From: CAZHMN01 sp964533705 | GTDB taxonomy: Bacteria; Electryoneota; B3-LCP | Assembly: GCA_964533705.1 (NCBI GenBank) | Contig: CAZHMN010000052.1 | Span: 1 to 20,886, forward strand | Direction: 5' to 3' | Length of the DNA stretch: 20,886 nucleotides | Shown here: in pieces, positions 14,852 through 20,886 of the stretch | Layout of the letters: the number at the start of each line of letters is the position of its first letter | Position numbering within the stretch: the first letter of the stretch is position 1 | Program-made: the position numbers and the translations under genes | The notes under the pieces: generated by a model | The model's input: only the letters and a program-made list of their open reading frames with translations | Database searches by the model: none | Told to the model about the DNA's origin: nothing

Positions 14852-15634
14852 CTAAGCTGGAATGTAACCCAGTCTCTGGGACACCTCCAAAGCCGTATCT
14901 CTAACCAGCTTTCCATACTTAGCCTGAATGTCCTTCGGAGAACGGAATGCTGGCATGAAAACATCCAGAACCCCTACGATCTTACCTTCTTCGTCCAGAA
15001 CGGGAGCTGCAACATTGCAAATGGAGTCCTTGCCACTCTGACCCTGGTCGTAGGAAAAACCGCTCTCCCTGACAGCACTTAAATCCTTGCGCAATTTAGA
15101 GAAAGAATAGCCTTCGTCTTCGATGACTATCTTCCTTCCCTTATCGTCCATAATGCTCTTAATTTCATCCTCGCTCAGGTGCGCCAGGAATGTCATACCT
15201 GCTGCTGATTTGGAGAGTGACAGGCTTTCTCCAAGGTAGGATCGCACCTTAATGTTCTTGGAAGTGTGCGCTTCATCAACGACGATCAGGCGGGCGTTTT
15301 CCCAATCCGGAACGATGAAGCGGGCGGATTCACCTGTCTGCTCAGCCAACTTTTTCAGGAAGGGGGAACAGATGCGGGTGGGGGTCAGGTTGTTAATAAT
15401 CTTGCGGGCGATGATGAATAGTTTGAAGCTTAGGCGATAACGCCCCTTGGCGTGATCTTGTTCAACGTAACCTTCGTGAACAAGAGTGGTCAGGATACGG
15501 TGAACGGTGCTTTTGTTCATGCCCACGCGTTCACCGATTTCGGTGACTCCCATGCCTTCCACGCTATCCGCTAATATTTCCAGGATGGCGAGGGCTTTGA
15601 TAAGGGATTGGACGAGGTGATAAGATGGGGTCAT
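14852..15634 (-). CDS. IclR-family transcriptional regulator
   Basis: The N-terminal winged helix-turn-helix is clear (about residues 8-70): LIKALAILEILADS, VTEIGERVGMNKSTVHRIL and GYVEQDHAKGRYRLS. The GAF-like effector domain follows (about 85-255), with VDEAHTSKNIKVRSYLGE, SAAGMTFLAHLSEDE and GFSYDQGQSGKDSICNVAAPV, the segment that lines the ligand pocket in the family. The 260-residue length is normal. GCGAGG sits six bases before the ATG. IclR proteins usually control neighbouring catabolic genes, but none is visible, so the target is unknown. A palindrome overlapping its own -35 suggests autoregulation. Confidence 0.92.
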   Translation of the reverse strand: MTPSYHLVQSLIKALAILEILADSVEGMGVTEIGERVGMNKSTVHRILTTLVHEGYVEQDHAKGRYRLSFKLFIIARKIINNLTPTRICSPFLKKLAEQTGESARFIVPDWENARLIVVDEAHTSKNIKVRSYLGESLSLSKSAAGMTFLAHLSEDEIKSIMDDKGRKIVIEDEGYSFSKLRKDLSAVRESGFSYDQGQSGKDSICNVAAPVLDEEGKIVGVLDVFMPAFRSPKDIQAKYGKLVRDTALEVSQRLGYIPA

Positions 15635-15686
15635 GATAACCTCGCTGTTGGACCTGCTATTGCTTTAGTTGTAATTTGGCATCGTT

Positions 15687-15718
15687 AATATATAAATATG
15701 ATCTTTTGAATTCAAGAT
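15687..15718 (-). promoter_or_regulatory. Promoter and possible operator of the IclR gene
   Basis: TTGAAT (15715-15710) and TATATT (15692-15687) are 17 bases apart on the minus strand. The perfect 10-base palindrome TTGAATTCAA (15706-15715) covers the -35 and extends imperfectly to 15701-15718, a likely place for repressor binding. Confidence 0.5.
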
Positions 15719-15888
15719 TATTCTCCAATATATTTTATAGAATTGAAAGTATTTATTCATTATAGATTCGGGGGCAGTAAAATCGGGAGCTACCCCAAAA
15801 GCAATATTTATGGTTATTTCCCCGAAGGAACTCGTGTGGAGCTGAGCAAGGACTTTTCTGGACTATTGGGATAGCCCCGAGAGATTCG

Positions 15889-18800
15889 CTACTTTAACAG
15901 GAGGAGTTTCTGCTGGATTCTCTTTTCTTCCATTTCGAGCCGGATGACGTAGAATCCTGAGGCGAGGTTATCCGCTCTCCAGGTCAGTTCTTCCGTGCCG
16001 GATGGATGCCAGCCTTCTTTGAGGACTGCCACTTCCCTGCCCATCAGGTTGTAAACGGTCAGGCGAATGTCACCGGCTTCCGGGAGACTATAGCATATTC
16101 GCACCTCAGGATTAAATGGATTGGGATAAGGGGCGTACAGTGCGAAATCCACAGGATGATCCGCTCCGGGTTGATTCGGTTCGATCCCCACGACAAAGCC
16201 GTTCAGCCGTTGTGCGTAGAGATTTTTCACTTCTTCTTTGCCGGAAGAACGCTTATCCTCCCAGACGGTAATTACACCGTTCTGGTAATCGTCAATGATT
16301 TCGTGGTTGTTTTGCTTGTTCGGAGCATCGCAGACGATGTTTCCGTTCTCGACCCATTGATAATTCCATCCCGGAACGGTCTCAGTTGATAGCTCTCCAT
16401 CTTGATCGAGATGGATTCCGTAGATATCGGACCCCCCGGTAATTCTGAAATCCGCCCAGAGGGTGTAGCTACCTCCAGAACCGTCATCCAATAACTTCGG
16501 CAGCGTTTGATCGTTCATCGCCCCGCAAATGATCAGTCCGGAATCCGGAAATTGCTTTTCGCCGTCCAGGGATAATTTTTGAATGTACAGGTCCTGATTC
16601 GTAGCGGGATTTCGCAGATCCTGCCAGACGATATATAAATTACCGAGATCATCTAACATGATATCTGCAGTGGCTTGATCGTTCGCTACGTCTATAATGG
16701 GAATGCCATTTTCCGCCCATTGAATCTCACCATCAGCGTTGATCTTCTGTGCGTAGAGATCGGAACCTTTGATGGTGTCACCTGATGCACTGGCGCGCTG
16801 GTCTTCCCATACGAGGATTACACCATCAGGTCCCAGGCTGACCATCCGGCAGTCTTTCTGGATGCCGGGAGCAGCGCAGACAGTGGTGCCGACTCCCGCC
16901 CAGAGCAAGTTGCCCGAAGCGTCAACGTGCTGAGCGTAGAGATTGTAATCTGGATAAACAGCCAGCGTCTGGTAGCATATATACGCCCCCCCTTCACCGT
17001 CCGGTACGAGGTTCTGGAGTTCATCGTTGGCCGTTGGGTTATTGACGACTTCTATTGACCAGATTGGACTACCACTATGACTGATTTTGGCTGCGCTTAC
17101 CCGATAGGTGAAATAAGGTAAGGAGTATTCTGACCAGGCGACGATCCCTCCGCCAGACCCATCTTCTACAATCTGGGGATTATTCTGCTCAACATCATAT
17201 GGCGAAACCTGTAATCCGGAATCACCCCAGTAAAGCGTACCGTCTGATCCAACCCGTTGCGCGTATATTTGCGCACCTTGCGAGTTGGAATCCCTTTCAT
17301 CCTCCCAAACTGCGATGGCGCCACCATCTCCGTCGCTACAGACGCTGATTTTTGACTGGCCTTTTTCATCCGTGTAAATAGGATCAGGACAGATGGGAAT
17401 TCCATCTTGTTCGAGATAAACATTGCCGTTCGTATCAACAATCTGCACGTAGGCTGCATACCCTTTTGGCCCCTCTCGCAGGTCCTGCCAGAAGATGAAT
17501 ACCTTTTCCTGGCCATTTTTGACGAGTTTGATATTATCCGCATCACCTGAGATTCCCCAGATCAGGATATCACCGTTTGCTGTAAGCTGGGAATTGCCGG
17601 ATTCATCGAGCAATTGATACCATATCCCCTTTGATCCCGTCCTCTCATCCCCCCAGGCGATCAGACTGTAGTTCGGGTAGGCGCGCACCAGTGGAAAATA
17701 TTGCGATCCGTATCCATCACAAATCAGCACGCCGTCGGCCGTCCAGGCTGTTGTGCCGTTCCCGTTTATTTTCTGGGCGAAGATATTCTCTCTGGGATTC
17801 TCGTTGCCATCGCGTTCATCCATCCAGACGCATATGGCACCGCCCGCGCCGTCGGCGTTGATGCGTGCCTGGTCTTGATTTGCTATTTGTGTGCAAACAG
17901 CATTTCCGTTTGGATCCCAGAGGAGGTCGCCGTCAGAATTCACTTTTTGAGCGTAGATGTCTTTGGAAAGCCCCATGGGGTCATTGCGCGTATCGAGCCA
18001 TATGATGATGGCATTACCTGAACCATCGGCGACAATCCGTTGGTCAATCTGGCTTCCATCGTATACAATGAGAGGTTTTCCGTGTTCTTCGGGGAATGTT
18101 AGATTCCCTTCATTATCAACATGGTGGAAGTAAATATCGCCGTTAAAATCGCTCCGCTTGTCCTTCCAGGTGATATACGCGCCGCCGGCTCCATCCGGGC
18201 ACAGTTTCGGTGATTCTTGATCGTTGTCTGCGCGGCATACGGCCACACCCTCGGGCCCCCAGGCCAGTTCGCCGTTTATGGTGACGCGCTGGATGTAAAT
18301 GTCGCGCAGTGTTGTCTGGGTGGCCTGATTATCCATCCAGCCGATGATGGCACCGCCTGCGCCATCCGTGTCCACGGTCAACTGACGCTGACCGCCTCCG
18401 GCCACCATGACCGGCGTGCCGTTAGGATCCCATCCTGTCGGTACCGTGCCGTCACTTAAAACGCGAATGGCGTAGATGTCCCCCTCGTCGCCATTGCGAA
18501 GGTCATTCCAGAGTATGATCGCCCCGCCCGTGCCATCCGCGACAATGCGGAATACCGCTGGCGAGTCGAAATCTCCCGTGGAAAGCAGCACCCCTAAGGG
18601 ATCCCACAGCACATTGCCGTTGCCGTCCACTTTCTGGGCGTACAAGTCGCCCTTTTCGACGTCATCTCTGAAATCATTCCAGATGAAAATGTAATCGCCA
18701 AAACCGGTGGGGATGAGAGAGGGATCCTCCTGGCGACCAGCATGTGAGATGATCACAGCGCCATCTTCATCCCACAGCATGTTTCCGGAAGCATCCACCT

Positions 18801-19020
18801 TCTGGGCGAAAACATCCCGGTCACCGAACCGGGTATCCGACCAGGTGTAGACCACGTTTCCGTCGGCATCCTTCTCACCAGAGCGCTGCCATTCAATGTG
18901 ATAACCCTGTCGAATGCGAATTCCCTGTTCATCCCAGTGTAGGGGTGCATACTGAGCCCACGCCAATTGAGTCAGGGCAATGAGCAAAAAAACTGACACG
19001 AAGTATTTTGTCATTCTCAT
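15889..19020 (-). CDS. Large secreted repeat protein with C-terminal sorting domain
   Basis: The start at 19020 is chosen because AAAGG (19033-19029) is eight bases upstream; a GTG at 19029 would overlap that site. A signal peptide (MRMTKYFVSVFLLIALTQLAWA) is followed by about 16 repeats of 50-65 residues. Each has a core like GGAIxxWxDxR, then DIYAQKV, then GxxLWxxxGxxI; examples are YTWSDTRFGDRDVFAQKV and VVWEDxR-type variants. A beta-propeller or beta-solenoid fold is likely. The last ~80 residues (YPNPFNPEVRICYSLPEAG to QQKLLLLK) are the FlgD-Ig-like / type IX sorting tail. Repeats degrade in the middle (SEYSL, YQTLA). Function is unknown; surface or extracellular location is inferred. 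Confidence 0.85.
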   Translation of the reverse strand: MRMTKYFVSVFLLIALTQLAWAQYAPLHWDEQGIRIRQGYHIEWQRSGEKDADGNVVYTWSDTRFGDRDVFAQKVDASGNMLWDEDGAVIISHAGRQEDPSLIPTGFGDYIFIWNDFRDDVEKGDLYAQKVDGNGNVLWDPLGVLLSTGDFDSPAVFRIVADGTGGAIILWNDLRNGDEGDIYAIRVLSDGTVPTGWDPNGTPVMVAGGGQRQLTVDTDGAGGAIIGWMDNQATQTTLRDIYIQRVTINGELAWGPEGVAVCRADNDQESPKLCPDGAGGAYITWKDKRSDFNGDIYFHHVDNEGNLTFPEEHGKPLIVYDGSQIDQRIVADGSGNAIIIWLDTRNDPMGLSKDIYAQKVNSDGDLLWDPNGNAVCTQIANQDQARINADGAGGAICVWMDERDGNENPRENIFAQKINGNGTTAWTADGVLICDGYGSQYFPLVRAYPNYSLIAWGDERTGSKGIWYQLLDESGNSQLTANGDILIWGISGDADNIKLVKNGQEKVFIFWQDLREGPKGYAAYVQIVDTNGNVYLEQDGIPICPDPIYTDEKGQSKISVCSDGDGGAIAVWEDERDSNSQGAQIYAQRVGSDGTLYWGDSGLQVSPYDVEQNNPQIVEDGSGGGIVAWSEYSLPYFTYRVSAAKISHSGSPIWSIEVVNNPTANDELQNLVPDGEGGAYICYQTLAVYPDYNLYAQHVDASGNLLWAGVGTTVCAAPGIQKDCRMVSLGPDGVILVWEDQRASASGDTIKGSDLYAQKINADGEIQWAENGIPIIDVANDQATADIMLDDLGNLYIVWQDLRNPATNQDLYIQKLSLDGEKQFPDSGLIICGAMNDQTLPKLLDDGSGGSYTLWADFRITGGSDIYGIHLDQDGELSTETVPGWNYQWVENGNIVCDAPNKQNNHEIIDDYQNGVITVWEDKRSSGKEEVKNLYAQRLNGFVVGIEPNQPGADHPVDFALYAPYPNPFNPEVRICYSLPEAGDIRLTVYNLMGREVAVLKEGWHPSGTEELTWRADNLASGFYVIRLEMEEKRIQQKLLLLK

Positions 19021-19241
19021 CTGTAACACCTTTGACTTGAAGGATTCACACAGCCTAAATTTCTTGCATCAGGCATTTTAGTGTTTTCTATACTATGTGC
19101 AACCTTTGCAACGGATCGCCGAACTATGCTCGTGTTTCCTTATCAGTTAACGCTAAACTACAAGAATAGCGCAAGGGATATGCCAACTTCATAGTTAACA
19201 CACTATCAGAGAAAAGGTTTGCATACTATTTTGCGGTATAT

Positions 19242-19247
19242 TATATT
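19242..19247 (+). promoter_or_regulatory. Promoter of the gatD-like gene (-10 element)
   Basis: TATATT (19242-19247) lies 17 bases after TTGCAT (19219-19224). The start would be near 19254, giving a ~56-base AT-rich leader without a Shine-Dalgarno sequence. Confidence 0.5.
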
Positions 19248-19309
19248 TAAGCAAAAAATTTGAAATATGCAATAGATTTATTAAGATTGAGGTTTTGCAA
19301 AGCTGAAAT

Positions 19310-20698
19310 ATGGAAAGTGAAGACCTGAAAGGCTATCGTGGCGATGCTAAGGCGCTGCTAATCAGGGAAAAAGCGCGCGTTTGGGGTGACGTAATCGTTA
19401 CCACGGATCAAGGAGATTTTCGAGGCCTGATTCTCCCCCGAAGCGAAACCGCGGATGACCAGCACATCGTGTTGAAACAACCCAACGGTTATAATATCGG
19501 TCTGCGGGTTGATTCCATCGAGAAAATCACCGAAGTGGGTTATCGCAAAGCGCATTATAAGATCCCGGAGAAAACCTATCCGCCCGATCCTTCCAAGCCC
19601 AACGTTACGCTTTTGGGCACGGGAGGAACCATTGCTTCAAGGCTCGACTACCGCACCGGAGCCGTTATTCCGGCATTCTCGCCCGGCGAACTGTACGGAG
19701 CCGTTCCCGAGTTGGTCGACGTATGTAATCTTAATACCATCAAGCTATACGGGGAATTTTCCGAGAATATTGGCCCCGAACACTGGATGGGTATCGCCCG
19801 TTATATTAAGGAAGAAATTGAAGCCGGCGCGGATGGCATTGTCATCGGTCACGGAACCGATACCATGCATCATACCGCCGCGGCGTTGACTTTCATGGTT
19901 CAAAATCCGCCGGTTCCCATCGTTATGGTGGGCAGCCAACGCTCTTCCGACCGCCCTTCTTCGGATGCAGCGTTGAATCTGATCAACGCCTGCCGGGCGG
20001 CCGGCTATAGTGACATCGCCGAGGTTATGGTCTGCATGTTTGGGCCCACCTCGGATCAGTACGACCTGCTGCACCGCGGAACGCGGGTGCGAAAAATGCA
20101 TTCCTCCTACCGATCCACCTTCCGCACTATCGGTGAGAGACCCCTGGCTCGGATTTCGACGACTGAGATTGTTCCAATTCGCCAGGACTATCGCAAGCGC
20201 AGGAATGATGATCGTTCGGTTACATTGGTTCCGGTCTTCGATGAGCGGGTATCCATCGTTTACTACTATCCTAACATGAAGCCGGACATCATTGATTCAC
20301 TGGTTGACAACGGTTACAAGGGCATTATCATCGCCGGAACCGGTTTAGGCCACGTTAATAAGCCGCTATACCCAAGTTTAAAGCGCGCCTGTCAGTCCGG
20401 TGTGCACGTCTATATGACCGTCCAGACGCTGTGGGGCTACGTGCAGATGTTCGTCTACGATACGGGCAGAGACATCATGGATCTGGGCGTGATTCCTCTG
20501 GACAACATGCTGCCCGAAGTGGCCTATGTGAAACTGGGCTGGGCGCTGGGGCAGTCGCAGGATCCCGAAGAAGTCAAGCGTATCATGCTGACGCCGGTCT
20601 CGGATGAGATTACCGAGCGCGAGCCGATTGACGGCTATCTGGTTATGCAGGGCGGTCTGCCGGAGATGGAATACTATTTTAAGAGATACAAAAGATAG
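19310..20698 (+). CDS. gatD: Glu-tRNA(Gln) amidotransferase subunit D-like (asparaginase family)
   Basis: In archaea GatD supplies ammonia from glutamine or asparagine to GatE, which converts Glu-tRNA-Gln to Gln-tRNA-Gln. An N-terminal small barrel (about 1-85, with VWGDVIVTTDQGDFRGLILP and LRVDSIEKI) marks GatD, since plain asparaginases lack it. The asparaginase domain follows with the two catalytic threonine motifs LLGTGGTIAS (T104, T107) and HGTDTMHHTA (T183, D184), GSQRSSDRPSSDAALNL, and K262 in RKMHSSYRSTF. The 462-residue length is slightly above archaeal GatD (about 435). No gatE is visible in the 188 bases after it. If GatE is absent it may act as a stand-alone amidase. No ribosome binding site is evident. 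Confidence 0.85.
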   Translation: MESEDLKGYRGDAKALLIREKARVWGDVIVTTDQGDFRGLILPRSETADDQHIVLKQPNGYNIGLRVDSIEKITEVGYRKAHYKIPEKTYPPDPSKPNVTLLGTGGTIASRLDYRTGAVIPAFSPGELYGAVPELVDVCNLNTIKLYGEFSENIGPEHWMGIARYIKEEIEAGADGIVIGHGTDTMHHTAAALTFMVQNPPVPIVMVGSQRSSDRPSSDAALNLINACRAAGYSDIAEVMVCMFGPTSDQYDLLHRGTRVRKMHSSYRSTFRTIGERPLARISTTEIVPIRQDYRKRRNDDRSVTLVPVFDERVSIVYYYPNMKPDIIDSLVDNGYKGIIIAGTGLGHVNKPLYPSLKRACQSGVHVYMTVQTLWGYVQMFVYDTGRDIMDLGVIPLDNMLPEVAYVKLGWALGQSQDPEEVKRIMLTPVSDEITEREPIDGYLVMQGGLPEMEYYFKRYKR

Positions 20699-20703
20699 TA
20701 ACT

Positions 20704-20727
20704 AGCACTCAGTATTCAGCACTCAGC
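20704..20727 (+). repeat. Short AGCACTCAG direct repeat
   Basis: AGCACTCAG occurs at 20704 and 20719, separated by TATTC and a shared base pattern. Such strings are common in intergenic DNA of many bacteria; no role is claimed. Confidence 0.5.
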
Positions 20728-20753
20728 GGTCAACATCAGCGATCGGCGAATAG

Positions 20754-20829
20754 GTGTCATTCCGGAAGCGCGATTGCGTGCCCGTTCTCCTGGATTCCGG
20801 ATCAGGCTGACGCCTGTCCGGAATGACAC
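20754..20829. repeat. REP-like palindromic intergenic element
   Basis: GTGTCATTCCGGA (20754-20766) and TCCGGAATGACAC (20817-20829) are a perfect 13-base inverted repeat. Nested in it, ATTCCGGATCAGGC (20794-20807) pairs with GCCTGTCCGGAAT with one bulged base around a TGAC loop. Two alternative stems therefore share the right arm. Similar CATTCCGGA palindromes are frequent in genomes of several environmental phyla. Confidence 0.65.
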
Positions 20830-20840
20830 ATTATTAGAGT

Positions 20841-20870
20841 GCTGTCGGGTCTCCGTACCCGACAGCTTTA
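20841..20870. terminator. Terminator after the gatD-like gene
   Basis: A perfect 10-bp stem GCTGTCGGGT / ACCCGACAGC with a six-base loop is followed by TTTAAATT. It lies about 140 bases after the stop codon and would also work on the other strand. Confidence 0.6.
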
Positions 20871-20886
20871 AATTCCCTTACCGTTG

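Noticed and set aside
15765..15835. Long-range inverted pair TTCGGGG / CCCCGAA
   Set aside because: Seven base pairs across about 55 bases with no further support is within chance.
1..20886. CRISPR array, toxin-antitoxin or phage defence genes
   Set aside because: No regularly spaced repeats and no cas, toxin or defence-type proteins are seen in any of the real genes.

Overview
The window looks like a chromosomal segment from an uncultured bacterium of the FCB superphylum (the Bacteroidetes / Zixibacteria / Marinimicrobia-like part of the tree). This is inferred from two secreted proteins that end in the NPNPFN-type C-terminal sorting domain, a Bacteroides-like serine palmitoyltransferase, and AT-rich leaders without a Shine-Dalgarno sequence in front of some housekeeping genes. 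No rRNA or phylogenetic marker is available to fix the phylum, and GatD, normally an archaeal protein, is an unexpected resident.

Layout. 1-174 (minus): the end of an insertion sequence with the first 24 codons of a transposase. 178-1749 (minus): a secreted seven-repeat FG-GAP beta-propeller with a sorting tail, preceded by a strong promoter and a structured leader ending in an intrinsic terminator (1775-1957). 2328-2401 (minus): tRNA-Arg(CCU) with a bidirectional terminator and a repeat-bearing gene-free flank. 2486-8788 (plus): proS, a small Tic20/DUF4870-like membrane protein, then serine palmitoyltransferase, a double-GNAT acyltransferase, an extended SDR reductase and a six-helix membrane protein. 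8911-10716 (minus): a membrane-anchored SurA/PpiD-type foldase. 10948-11912 (minus): panD overlapping a DUF1847 cysteine-rich protein. 12098-14092 (minus): a phasin-like coiled coil followed by a UbiB/ABC1 atypical kinase. 14696-14768 (plus): tRNA-Asn(GUU), preceded by what looks like a decayed tRNA-Asn copy. 14852-15634 (minus): an IclR-family regulator. 15889-19020 (minus): a secreted protein of about 1040 residues built from 16 repeats plus a sorting domain. 19310-20698 (plus): a GatD-like amidotransferase/asparaginase, then a REP-like palindrome and a terminator.

How the genes may work together. The most coherent module is 4682-8034. Its three enzymes match, in order, the chemistry of bacterial sphingolipid synthesis: serine plus acyl-CoA condensation, N-acylation, and ketone reduction. 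The foldase and the two sorting-domain proteins point to an organism with an outer membrane and active protein export. The rest are housekeeping genes (proline charging, pantothenate, isoprenoid-quinone-type kinase, tRNAs).

The two points most worth following up are the unidentified attenuator-like leader upstream of the FG-GAP gene, where one five-base segment can pair with identical sequence on either side, and the compact candidate sphingolipid cassette with its unassigned fourth gene.
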